From BD2-11 clade cluster bacterium bin43 (GTDB lineage: Bacteria > Gemmatimonadota > Gemmatimonadetes > Longimicrobiales > Gaopeijiaceae), in NCBI GenBank assembly GCA_002238605.1, contig MPMR01000010.1, positions 62,001-126,000 on the forward strand: DNA of 64,000 nucleotides, given 5' to 3'. Under the pieces are notes generated by a model. That model made no database searches. It was not told the DNA's origin and saw only the letters and a list, made by a program, of their open reading frames with translations. Position numbers and translations under genes: made by a program. Position 1 is the stretch's first letter. Each line of letters starts with the position of its first letter. This document shows, piece after piece, positions 15,759 to 24,129 of this stretch.

Positions 15759-17861
15759 ATGACAGGCTCACGTGTCCCAACTCATTCGGGTGTTCAGCCG
15801 TCCGGCGTTCTCCGGGGACGCTTCGTCCGTCCGCTGGCTCTGCTGGCCGTGATCTGGGCCGCCGCCTGCGGCGGAGACGGAGGCACAACCGACCCCGAGC
15901 CGGCGCCCCAGCCCAACCGCCCGCCGGCGGCGTCGGGCTCGATTCCGGCCCAGAACATGACGGCGGGCGAGTCGGTTACGGTGAGCGTGGGCGGTCTCTT
16001 CAGCGACCCCGACGGCGATCCCCTTACCTTTACCGCGATCTCCTCCAACGCGGGCGTGGCGAGCGTCGCGCTGTCGGGCACCGACCTGACCATCTCGGCC
16101 GTGGCCGCCGGCAGCGCCACGGTCACCGTGACCGCCCGCGACCCCGCGGGGCTCTCCGTCGCGGCCGGCGCCAACGTGACGGTGATGGAGCCCAACCGGG
16201 CGCCGGTGCCGGCCGTGCCGGTCGCGCCCGCGCAGACTGCCATCGTGGGCGACACCCTTAACGTCGACATGTCGCCGTTCTTCACCGACCCGGACGGCGA
16301 CGCGCTGACCTACGCCGCGACCAGCGCCAACGCGTCCGTGGCCACGGTGACCGTGGCAGGCGCCGTGGTGTCCGCCGCAGCGGTGGGTGCCGGATCGACG
16401 ACGCTCACGGTCACGGCGACCGACCCGGACGGCCTGTCCGGCTCCCTCAGCGTACCCGTGACGGTCGAACCCAACCTGCCGCCCGAAGCCACTCGGGACT
16501 CGCTTTCCTCTCAGAGCATTCAGGAGCGCAATTCCGAGACGGTGAATATCGCCCAGTACTTCACCGACCCGAACGGACAGGCACTGACCTACGAGGCGGA
16601 ATCGGACGACGCCGGAGTGGCGACCGTCTCCGTATCGGGCGCGACGCTGACGGTAACCGCGGTGGCCATCGGGACAGCCACGGTGACGGTCACGGCGACG
16701 GATCCGTACGGCCTGACGGCTTCGCTGAACGGTACCGTCACGGTGATCGAGCGGGTAAACCAGGCCCCTGAAGCGCGAAGAACGATCGGCGAAATCACGC
16801 GGTCGGCGGGGTGGTCAGGGACGCTCGAACTGGAGGATGACACGCCGCTCTTCGTGGATCCGGACGGGGACCAACTGAGCTACGAGGCGGAGTCGTCAGA
16901 TCCGAGCGTGGCTACCGTGTCCGTGACGGGCAGCGTGCTCACCGTAGCTACCGTCGCGTTGGGGTCGGCGACGGGGACCGTTACCGCGACCGATCCGGGA
17001 GGTCTGTCGGCATCGGTGTCCTTCAACGTAATCGTCATTCCCGGGGCAGCCCTGATCTTCCGCGACGATTTCGACGATGAGAGTAGCCTCGAAGATTGGG
17101 AGTTCGACAACTCAGAGGGCGAGGTCTCGGAGGGCATTCTGAGGGTGACCAATACGGCGGACAGTGTCTGGGGAATCGTCGGACGTGAATTCGAGACGCC
17201 GATCACCTCCTGGGAGGCCCAGGTTCGCTTGGGTCGTCAGGCCGACACGATACAAACCGCATTGGTCTTCGTGGTGGCGGACCCCGGCGAGCGGAGCACT
17301 CAGGTCTTCCGAATCCTCATCGGCACCAGGGTCTTGGACTTTGGAGGCGGTGATACGGAGACGATCAACTACGGGCTTCAGGTATACTTCGAGCCGGAAG
17401 GTCGGGAGCCAGACTGGTACTACATCTCCGGCGACGGAATTGCCTTCCGCGGAATCTCGGATGCCGTCAATGACGGTCCCGGCGAGTTCACGGACATCAC
17501 GGTCAGGGTGCAGGACGGGCTTTTCCAGGCCTTGGCGGGAGAAGAATTGCTCTTCTCCGCTTCCACGGGCAGACTGAGTTTCGGCGACGCGATTGTGGAC
17601 ATCACGCAAGTGCACCTGTGGACTTTCGACCCGGCGCTCACCGCTCCAAGCCTCCTCGACTGGATCGAGGTCAACGGCGTGCCCACCGAAGGCGGCTCCG
17701 CCACCGCCGGTGCGGACAGATACCGCACGCTGGTCCCCATGGACGTGACGAAGGATTCCGGCCCGGTCCGGGAGGCATCGCCCCGGGTCGTGGGTGCGTC
17801 ACCACCCCGGGTTGTGGGCGAAGGACCGCTGCGGCGCTCTCTGATCCCGGGTCGCCGTTAG
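15759..17861 (+). CDS. Ig-like repeat lipoprotein, long paralogue
   Basis: 700 residues from ATG 15759 (GTG 15756 also possible), giving a signal with lipobox AAAC. Four Ig/cadherin-like repeats follow (roughly residues 50-130, 140-225, 230-315 and 325-410), each with F-DP(D/N)G(D/Q)-LTY, VATV-VSG and TATDP-GL. The C-terminal domain (from FRDDFDDESSLEDWEF to LLDWIEVNG) matches that of the preceding gene, including G(I/V)SDA(I/V)(N/H)DG-GEFT(D/E)I. It is probably a surface-exposed binding protein. The extreme C-terminus repeats RVVGASPPRVVGEG, near a short DNA duplication. Confidence 0.82.
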   Translation: MTGSRVPTHSGVQPSGVLRGRFVRPLALLAVIWAAACGGDGGTTDPEPAPQPNRPPAASGSIPAQNMTAGESVTVSVGGLFSDPDGDPLTFTAISSNAGVASVALSGTDLTISAVAAGSATVTVTARDPAGLSVAAGANVTVMEPNRAPVPAVPVAPAQTAIVGDTLNVDMSPFFTDPDGDALTYAATSANASVATVTVAGAVVSAAAVGAGSTTLTVTATDPDGLSGSLSVPVTVEPNLPPEATRDSLSSQSIQERNSETVNIAQYFTDPNGQALTYEAESDDAGVATVSVSGATLTVTAVAIGTATVTVTATDPYGLTASLNGTVTVIERVNQAPEARRTIGEITRSAGWSGTLELEDDTPLFVDPDGDQLSYEAESSDPSVATVSVTGSVLTVATVALGSATGTVTATDPGGLSASVSFNVIVIPGAALIFRDDFDDESSLEDWEFDNSEGEVSEGILRVTNTADSVWGIVGREFETPITSWEAQVRLGRQADTIQTALVFVVADPGERSTQVFRILIGTRVLDFGGGDTETINYGLQVYFEPEGREPDWYYISGDGIAFRGISDAVNDGPGEFTDITVRVQDGLFQALAGEELLFSASTGRLSFGDAIVDITQVHLWTFDPALTAPSLLDWIEVNGVPTEGGSATAGADRYRTLVPMDVTKDSGPVREASPRVVGASPPRVVGEGPLRRSLIPGRR

Positions 17862-17964
17862 GGTTAGCGGCCCCAAGCGGAAAGGGATTCCTCAACCGGG
17901 TGTTCTGAGGGCCACGCGCTCCTCACCCGTCATACCATCCCGGCCCGGCGCGCCGGAGGTGCTC

Positions 17965-18768
17965 TCAGTCCAGCAGGGCCGGGAGCACCTCCCCCGCCGC
18001 CCCCCGCAGCGCCACCGTGGCGGATCGCGTGAGCGGGGTGTCCTCCAGGTTCACTTCGATGAGGCTGCCACCGGCCTCCAGAGTCGCCAGCGGGATCGCC
18101 GCCGCCGGGTACACCACCGCGCTGGTGCCCACCACCAGGCAAAGGTCGGCGCGCTCGGCCAACGAATAGGCGCGGGCCAGCACGTCCCCCTCCAGCGACT
18201 CGCCGAAGAGCACCACATCCGGGCGGCGCAGGCCACCGCATGAGTCGCACCGGGGCAGTGCGTCGCCCAGGGGCTCGGCGGGGAAGCGCGCCTCGCAGCG
18301 GTTGCAGCGGTCCCGCCCGACCGCCCCGTGCAGCTCGACCGGAAGCGCCGCTCTAGCCGCCTCCGCCGGGCCCGCCGCCGCCTCCGCCTGTCCCGACTCC
18401 GGCCCCGCCCGCCCCGCCGCCGCCTCCAGCGCCGCGCGGGTGTGCAGCCCGTCCACGTTCTGGGTCACCAGCCCGGCCGCGCCGCGCCCGAGGAAGAAGC
18501 GCGCCAGCGCGCGGTGCCCGGGGTTGGGAGCGCACCCGGCCAGCACCGATCGTCGCCAGTCGTACCACTCCCACGCGGTGCGCGGGTCGCGCGCGAACGC
18601 CTGCGGGGTGGCGAGTTCCTCCGGCCGGAAGTTGCGCCACAGCCCGCCCGCGTCGCGGAAGGTGGGCACGCCCGACTCGGCCGAGATGCCCGCGCCGGTG
18701 AGCGCGACCACCCGCCCCGCCCCCCGCACGAGCCGTCGCGCCCGCTCCATGTCCGCCGAGGCGCTCAC
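17965..18768 (-). CDS. Sir2-family NAD-dependent protein deacylase
   Basis: 267 residues from GTG 18768, overlapping the upstream VTT gene by 4 bases, with AGGGGGGA before it. Sirtuin motifs: GAGISAESGVPTFRDAGGLW (residues 25-44), TQNVDGLH (102-109), catalytic His147 in ELHGAVG, zinc cysteines 155, 158, 174 and 177, and VVGTSAVVYPAA. Tyr69 and Arg72 (EWYDWRR) form the YxxR pair of class III (CobB/SIRT5-like) enzymes, so desuccinylase as well as deacetylase activity is plausible. An Ala/Gly/Glu-rich insert (about 111-142) just before the catalytic His is unusual. Confidence 0.92.
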   Translation of the reverse strand: MSASADMERARRLVRGAGRVVALTGAGISAESGVPTFRDAGGLWRNFRPEELATPQAFARDPRTAWEWYDWRRSVLAGCAPNPGHRALARFFLGRGAAGLVTQNVDGLHTRAALEAAAGRAGPESGQAEAAAGPAEAARAALPVELHGAVGRDRCNRCEARFPAEPLGDALPRCDSCGGLRRPDVVLFGESLEGDVLARAYSLAERADLCLVVGTSAVVYPAAAIPLATLEAGGSLIEVNLEDTPLTRSATVALRGAAGEVLPALLD

Positions 18769-19226
18769 ATTCCCCCCTGGATCGCCCCGCCCGCGGCGGC
18801 CGCCCCGTACGCCAGGATGGCGAATCGTGCCCAGCGGCCCGCGAAGCCCAGCGCCAGGAATGCGGCGAAGTTGGTGCGCACGATACCCGCCGCCAGCGAG
18901 ATCACGTAGAAGGGCGGCAGCCCCACGAATGCGCTGACCAGAATCAGCGTCCATCCGGCCTGCTCGAGTCGCCTGGTCTTTTCGGAAGCCCGCTCGAGGT
19001 GGCGCGTCGCCCGGGCCGGCAGCTTCTGGGGCAGCCAGCGGGCCAACGCGTAGAGCGCGGCCTTGGCGATCATCTGGCCCAGCGAACACACCGTGACCAC
19101 CAGCCATACCTGGGGCCCGGGCACCGCGACAGCCGCCGCCGCCACTACCACTTCCGCGTTCACGAACGGCACCAGCCCGCTGGCCACGGAGGCCGCGAAC
19201 GCCGAGGACAGGACCGCGATTTCCAA
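18765..19226 (-). CDS. VTT/SNARE-associated (YqaA-like) membrane protein
   Basis: 153 residues. I chose TTG 19226, which follows GGAGAGGGGC and matches YqaA-type length; the frame is open 42 codons further but that part is hydrophilic and unlike the family. Several membrane helices and re-entrant segments are visible, e.g. GLVPFVNAEVVVAAAA and GWTLILVSAFVGLPPFYVISLAAG, the latter being the conserved VTT region. Members are DedA-superfamily proteins linked to lipid scrambling or flipping. It overlaps the sirtuin start, so the two are translationally coupled. Confidence 0.75.
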   Translation of the reverse strand: MEIAVLSSAFAASVASGLVPFVNAEVVVAAAAVAVPGPQVWLVVTVCSLGQMIAKAALYALARWLPQKLPARATRHLERASEKTRRLEQAGWTLILVSAFVGLPPFYVISLAAGIVRTNFAAFLALGFAGRWARFAILAYGAAAAGGAIQGGM

Positions 19227-19479
19227 GGGAGCCCCTCTCCGGTCATGGATGGCGTGCCGGTCCCCGGGATCCGAGCCGGCCTTCAGCGTGACGACAATAC
19301 TAATCAGTTTCCGTTTACGGGCCGCCTTGATGGTCGTTTCGACCGGGCGCATGAACCGGAGTGGCCGGCCGGGTTGAACGGAGCGGGAGACCCGGCCGGC
19401 GAGCCTTGACCGGCAGGAGCCCGCGATACGACGTTAAAATTCTGTGCTGAATCAACATCGAGCATCGCGGGGGCGAGAT

Positions 19480-19887
19480 ATGAAACGGACCGGAGTACTC
19501 GTTGCAGCCACGGCGCTGCTCTGCCTGGGGGCGTTCCGTCCCGCATTCGCCCAGACCGAAGAGAGGCTCACCACCCTCGACGGCGTCTACACCGAAGAGC
19601 AGGCGTTGCGCGGCGCCGAGGTCACCGAGGCCGTCTGCCGCGAGTGCCACGACGACGAGGAATTCGTCGGCGCCTTCATCCGCTCCTGGGCCGGCGCCAG
19701 CGTGGCGGCGCTCTACGACGACATCTACTCGCTCATGCCGGAAGACCAGCCGGGTTCGCTCCCTCCTCAGCAGTACGCCGACGTCATCGCCTACATCCTG
19801 CAGCTGAACGGCCTGCCCCCCGGCGAAGTCGAGCTCGGCGTCGCCCGCGAATCCCTGGAACGGGTGGTGATCGAAGCCAACCGGTAG
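19480..19887 (+). CDS. Secreted class I c-type cytochrome
   Basis: 135 residues from ATG 19480. The signal peptide ends at FAQ (residue 25). One haem-binding CxxCH is present (Cys53, Cys56, His57 in AVCRECH), with a likely distal Met86 in SLMPEDQPG and the C-terminal helix YADVIAYILQLNGLP typical of this family. It would carry electrons in the periplasm. No oxidoreductase is directly adjacent; the nearest cytochrome partner is the PQQ enzyme 6 kb away. A hairpin follows downstream. Confidence 0.88.
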   Translation: MKRTGVLVAATALLCLGAFRPAFAQTEERLTTLDGVYTEEQALRGAEVTEAVCRECHDDEEFVGAFIRSWAGASVAALYDDIYSLMPEDQPGSLPPQQYADVIAYILQLNGLPPGEVELGVARESLERVVIEANR

Positions 19888-19921
19888 TGGTACCAGCTGC
19901 ACGAGGAGCTTACCGGCGCCC

Positions 19922-19958
19922 TAGTGCCCTCCACGGCGCGGGGCACTATCTTGTGTTT
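19922..19958 (+). terminator. Likely terminator of the cytochrome c gene
   Basis: Perfect 8-bp stem TAGTGCCC / GGGCACTA with an 11-base loop, followed by TCTTGTGTTTAAA, 35 bp after the stop. Confidence 0.6.
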
Positions 19959-20103
19959 AAATAGCGACGAAATCGGCGTTTGTTTGCGACATTCCCGTAA
20001 CCGAGCGTGAAGCTCGCCAGTCCAGGCCAGGACATCGTTGCGGGGCAGCGAACGTCGCTCCAAGGCGAGATGTGACATCGCTCCGAGACGGAGGAGGCCG
20101 GGA

Positions 20104-23100
20104 ATGGACAGGTGGTTCTCACGATTTTCGCGTGTGTGGTGCGTACCGGCGCTGTTGGCCGCTCTATCCGCAAGTCCGGCCCTGGGGCAAGCCCCCGGCA
20201 CCATCGAGGGAACCGTTGTCGACGACGCCGACGACGAGCCCATCGCGGGCGTACAGGTCTTCATCGAGGCGCTGGGCATCGGGGGGGTAACGGACGAGGA
20301 GGGGCGGTACTCGATCCAGGACGTGCCGGCCGGAGCGCACCAGCTCTCCACCAACATCCTCGGCTACCTGGCGGCGACCGAAGGGGTCACCGTGGCTCCC
20401 GGGGAGGCCACCACCGTCGACCTGCGGCTGAGCTTCACCGCCCTCGAGCTCGACGAGGTGGTGGTGACCGGCACCAGCGCGGAGACCGCGGCCACGGAGC
20501 TGCCCTACTCGGTGGCGGTGGCGGCCCGCCGCAAGCTGGAGGAACAAGGCTTCCCGCTCGTGACCGAGTTCTTCAAGGCGCTCGGCGTCAGCCACGGAGT
20601 GGTCGGCGAGCGGCAGAGCTGGTACAACGCCAACGAAGTCGCCGCCGTCCCGGAGACCGTGGCCAACGTGAACCTGCGCGGGCTGGGGGCGTCGCGGACT
20701 CTCGTGCTGCTGAACGGCCGGCGCCAGGTCTATCTCCCGGCCCGCCTCATCGGCGGACGGTATGTCGACATCAACTCCTTTCCGTCCATCGCCATCGACC
20801 GCATCGAGGTCCTGAAGGAGGGCGCGTCCGCCATCTACGGATCGGACGCCGTGGCCGGGGTCGCCAACTTTCTCACCCGCGGCGAGTTCGAGGGGACGGA
20901 GGTGACCGCCTCGCACGAGTACTTCGCCGGCGCGGGCGACACCAACGTGGGAGGGATCGTGGGACGGCGGCTGGGCGAGCGCGCGCACGCGGTTCTGTCC
21001 GCCGAATGGCTGACCCGCCAGCAGCTGACTCCGGAGGAGCGGGACTGGGCGCTGCACGACTACGAGGCGGGCGCCGGCGCATGGTCCTGGACCGGCAACC
21101 CGGGCGCATTCCTCACGCCACATACGACGGGCATGGAGAGCGCCGAAGACCTGGTTGCAACCCTGTCGGGCGCGCACTTCTCGGACGACGACATCTTCAT
21201 CGATCCGCGCTGCCTCGACTTCGGCGGCTACCTCGAAACCTACACGTGCCGGTTCCGCTACCAGCCCTGGGACAACCTGCTGGAGCAGAACAACCACTTC
21301 CGCGCCTTCGCCGAAATCAACGGGGAGGTCGGTGACAACTCCAGCTACCACATCGAGGGCCTCTGGGCCGAGGCATCGACGCCGGCCTGGGTGACGACGC
21401 CTTCGTTCCCGCCCATCAGCCCCTACGACGGGCTGCAGGTCGTCCCCTCGGAGAACCCCGGGCGGCAGGCCTTCTGCGGGCAGCACGCAGCCAGCGCGGG
21501 GTTCATGTCCAGCGCCGAGTGCCTGCAGAACGACTGGTACTTCTTCGGACGGCTGGTGGGGCACTCCGGGCCCGGCCGGACGCTCGAGCGGAATTCGCGG
21601 ACCCAGCGGGTGTCCGCCTCCCTGGACGCCGGCGTGGACTTTCTGGAGGGCCACGACAACCGGCTGAACATCGCCCTCAGCTACTCCAGTTCTTCGGGTA
21701 ACGTGAACCAGCCCGCCGAATACGCCTACCGCAAGTTCCTCGCCTTCCGCGGCTACGGCGGACCCGACTGCGGGGTGGATGTGGTCGCGGATCCCAGCTC
21801 GCCCTCGGGCATGGCGCTGGGGCCGACCGGGGGAAGCATGGCGGGGCAGGGCAACTGCCAGTTCTACAATCCGTTCAGCAACGCCCTCCAGTACTCCCAG
21901 CAACCGGGCGCGCGTTTCGTCAACGAGGCCAACCCCGACTTCTCACCGGGGCTGGCGAACGACCCCGAGCTGCTCGCCTGGATCAACGAAGAGGTCGATG
22001 TCGAGAGTGCCGCCGACATGCTGGTCGCCGACGCGACCTTCACGGGAAGCAGCGGCGCGGCCGAGAACTACGCTTTGGGATACCAGTTCCGCTGGTTCGA
22101 CGTCTCGGCGAACCCGAACGCAGCCGGCAACCTGAACCAGAACCCGTGCTCGGTGCTCGGCAGCCGCGCCTGCCTGGAGAAGGCCGGCCCGTTCACATTC
22201 ACCACCGGGGTCTATCCCTACGCCGCCAGTCAGACGGTGCATCGGTTCTTCGGCGAGCTCCCCCTGCACCTGGCGGACGAGCGCCTGCACATGCAGCTAG
22301 CCGCCAACTACGAGTTCTACAACGTTGCCAGCAGCTTCAACCCGAAGATGGCGATTCGCTACGACATCACCGACCAGTTCGCGCTGCGCGGCTCGCTGCA
22401 GACGACCTTCCGCACGCCCTCGGTCGACGACCTGAACGAGGACCGCACGACCGCGCTCGCGTACGTGAACGAGGCGGGCGTCTACAAGGCGGTCGACACC
22501 TACGGGAGCGAGGACCTCGCGCCCGAGCAGGCGTTCACCTACAACGCCGGCTTCGTCCTGTCGATCGCCGACGAATCGGGCTTCGTACCGGTTCAGTTCA
22601 CCGCCGACTACTGGAGCTACGACTTCAAGGACGTGATTGCGGTGGTGCCCTACAACGCCATCACCCGGCTATACCACGAGGGCGGCGGCGCCAGGGACGC
22701 GATCAAGCAGTACGTCACCTGTTCGGACGGGCGCGGCACCGGCACCTGCGACGTCACGGGCATCGAACGCATCCACGTCGACCTCATCAACTGGCCCGGC
22801 GTAAAGACCTCCGGCTTCGACTTTCAGCTGAACGCTCGTTCCCAGGCCGGAGAGGGCATCTTCAACGCCGGACTCGAGGCGACGTACACCAACAAGTACT
22901 CGATCGAGGCGGTAAACGTCGGCGGCGTCGACATCGCGCCTGATTCGGAAGGCGCCGGGCGCCTGAACAAGTACAACCCCATCGCTCCGCCCCTCCCGAG
23001 CCTGAAGGCGAGACTGTTCGGAAGCTACGGCTGGTCGGACTACAGTGTTGTCGGGTACATCAACTACATCTCGTCCTACAAGGACCACGACGAAGAGGGA

Positions 23101-23307
23101 AGCGAGTACGAGGACATCGGCAGCTTCGTGACGCTGGACGCGACCGCGCTCTGGCGTCCCTCGAGGGGGCTCGGCGTCTCCCTGTCGCTGCTTAATCTGC
23201 TCGATGTCGCTCCGCCCTACGTGAAGTGGGAACAGTCCTTCGACGGCTTCACCCACAGCGCCAAGGGCCGCCGCGTCAAGCTGTCGGCGACATACAGGGT
23301 GTTCTAG
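20104..23307 (+). CDS. TonB-dependent outer-membrane receptor with regulatory-like N-terminal domain
   Basis: 1067 residues from ATG 20104, with GGAGG-type upstream sequence. The signal peptide ends at ALGQ. A carboxypeptidase-regulatory-like domain (GTIEGTVVDDADDEPIAGVQVF onward) spans about residues 30-110. A TonB-box-like LDEVVVTG follows. The plug domain includes VNLRGLGASRTLVLLNGRR and DRIEVLKEGASAIYGSDAVAGV. The remainder is the beta-barrel, ending in the aromatic KLSATYRVF. It imports an unknown ligand with TonB energy. There is no substrate-binding lipoprotein of the SusD type next to it. Large extracellular inserts contain paired cysteines. Confidence 0.94.
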   Translation: MDRWFSRFSRVWCVPALLAALSASPALGQAPGTIEGTVVDDADDEPIAGVQVFIEALGIGGVTDEEGRYSIQDVPAGAHQLSTNILGYLAATEGVTVAPGEATTVDLRLSFTALELDEVVVTGTSAETAATELPYSVAVAARRKLEEQGFPLVTEFFKALGVSHGVVGERQSWYNANEVAAVPETVANVNLRGLGASRTLVLLNGRRQVYLPARLIGGRYVDINSFPSIAIDRIEVLKEGASAIYGSDAVAGVANFLTRGEFEGTEVTASHEYFAGAGDTNVGGIVGRRLGERAHAVLSAEWLTRQQLTPEERDWALHDYEAGAGAWSWTGNPGAFLTPHTTGMESAEDLVATLSGAHFSDDDIFIDPRCLDFGGYLETYTCRFRYQPWDNLLEQNNHFRAFAEINGEVGDNSSYHIEGLWAEASTPAWVTTPSFPPISPYDGLQVVPSENPGRQAFCGQHAASAGFMSSAECLQNDWYFFGRLVGHSGPGRTLERNSRTQRVSASLDAGVDFLEGHDNRLNIALSYSSSSGNVNQPAEYAYRKFLAFRGYGGPDCGVDVVADPSSPSGMALGPTGGSMAGQGNCQFYNPFSNALQYSQQPGARFVNEANPDFSPGLANDPELLAWINEEVDVESAADMLVADATFTGSSGAAENYALGYQFRWFDVSANPNAAGNLNQNPCSVLGSRACLEKAGPFTFTTGVYPYAASQTVHRFFGELPLHLADERLHMQLAANYEFYNVASSFNPKMAIRYDITDQFALRGSLQTTFRTPSVDDLNEDRTTALAYVNEAGVYKAVDTYGSEDLAPEQAFTYNAGFVLSIADESGFVPVQFTADYWSYDFKDVIAVVPYNAITRLYHEGGGARDAIKQYVTCSDGRGTGTCDVTGIERIHVDLINWPGVKTSGFDFQLNARSQAGEGIFNAGLEATYTNKYSIEAVNVGGVDIAPDSEGAGRLNKYNPIAPPLPSLKARLFGSYGWSDYSVVGYINYISSYKDHDEEGSEYEDIGSFVTLDATALWRPSRGLGVSLSLLNLLDVAPPYVKWEQSFDGFTHSAKGRRVKLSATYRVF

Positions 23308-23310
23308 CGG

Positions 23311-23432
23311 CCCGCGGACGACATTCCCGCGGCCGGCGGTCCCACGGACGACGGTCCCGCGGACACGACGTGCCCGCGGACGACGTTCCCGCGGACGACG
23401 TTCCCGCGGACGACGTTCCCGCGGACGACGTT
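23311..23432. repeat. 15-bp tandem array, about eight units
   Basis: Four identical copies of CCCGCGGACGACGTT at 23373-23387, 23388-23402, 23403-23417 and 23418-23432, preceded by four diverged copies from 23311 (one with a 2-bp insertion). It begins 3 bp after the receptor stop. Translated, it would give a VPADD pentapeptide repeat, but no start or family supports expression. Confidence 0.92.
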
Positions 23433-23540
23433 CTCGCGGAAACTCGAGCGGCGGGAGCACGGCCGGAGGCCGGGTTCGTCAGCCCGTCGGGAACCATGCC
23501 GAGGCAGTCGTTCGTCCGCGTTGGCGCCGACCTGGCGGCG

Positions 23541-23632
23541 TGGCCGTTCTGAAGCGAGGGTCATCCCCTGCCTTGTGGCCGTTCTGAGGCGGGGTCATCC
23601 CTCATCGCGGCGTCGCCGTTCTGAAGCGGGGG
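23541..23632. repeat. About 36-bp imperfect tandem repeat, three units
   Basis: GCCGTTCTGA recurs at 23543, 23578 and 23615, each followed by AGCG/GGCG-GGG and, in the first two, GTCATCCC. Spacing is 35 and 37 bp. Confidence 0.75.
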
Positions 23633-23732
23633 ACCAGCCCAGGCCCGGGGCTCGGCGTCGGCCGAACGGTTGCGCGGATTCGTGTTCTGGACGCCCATTC
23701 TGCCAGCCACTTGATCTCCGCTTCCGTAGTCG

Positions 23733-23834
23733 AGGGCCAGGCGGTCACCGGCGCCATCGATGGGCTCGGGCCAGGCGGTTACCTGCGCCATCGATGGGCT
23801 CGGGGTAGGCGGTCACCTGCGCCATCGGGGCGCT
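23733..23834. repeat. 34-bp tandem repeat, three units
   Basis: Exact 34-bp spacing; each unit has AGGCGGT(C/T)ACC, then GCGCCATCG and GGGCTCGGG (last unit truncated). Confidence 0.85.
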
Positions 23835-24071
23835 GAAACAGGCGGCTCGGTTTGGTCCCCGGCCCCTCGCGGCCGTGGCCGAATTCGCATTCGGTAGTCC
23901 CATTCTGCCATTGACGGTTATCGAGTCGGCGATTGGGCGAAGTCCGGGACCTGGCTGTCGTTCCCCGTCAGCAGGGTCTCGCGAGGCCCCTCGCAGCGTT
24001 CGTGCACCGCTTCCACTTCCCAGGGTCTCCCGACCCGACTTCAGCCGTTACAGGCCATCCTGAGGAGCCGC

Positions 24072-24113
24072 TTTTGGCGGTGTTATATTTGTACGTAACT
24101 TATTATTACTTAT
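24072..24113 (+). promoter_or_regulatory. AT-rich probable promoter of the HNH nuclease gene
   Basis: TTTTGGCGG followed by a strongly AT-rich run (TTATATTTGTACG, then TTATTATTACTTATTG) immediately before GGAGAAACG-ATG. It stands out against GC-rich surroundings. Exact -35 and -10 boxes are ambiguous. Confidence 0.45.
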
Positions 24114-24129
24114 TGCCTTAGGAGAAACG

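Larger units (their letters stand above)
23308..24129. other. Gene-free, repeat-rich spacer
   Basis: 822 bp without a supported gene. It contains three unrelated tandem arrays (15, about 36 and 34 bp), then ordinary GC-rich sequence, then an AT-rich promoter-like stretch just before the HNH nuclease. Open frames here consist of translated repeats. Confidence 0.75.

Noticed and set aside
15556-15759. Short plus-strand frame encoding TLAGCA-type heptapeptide repeats
   Set aside because: It is the translation of the 21-bp tandem array with no ribosome site; treated as a DNA repeat.
23311-23432. CRISPR array or coding pentapeptide repeat
   Set aside because: Period is 15 bp with no spacers; the pentapeptide VPADD frame has no start or domain.
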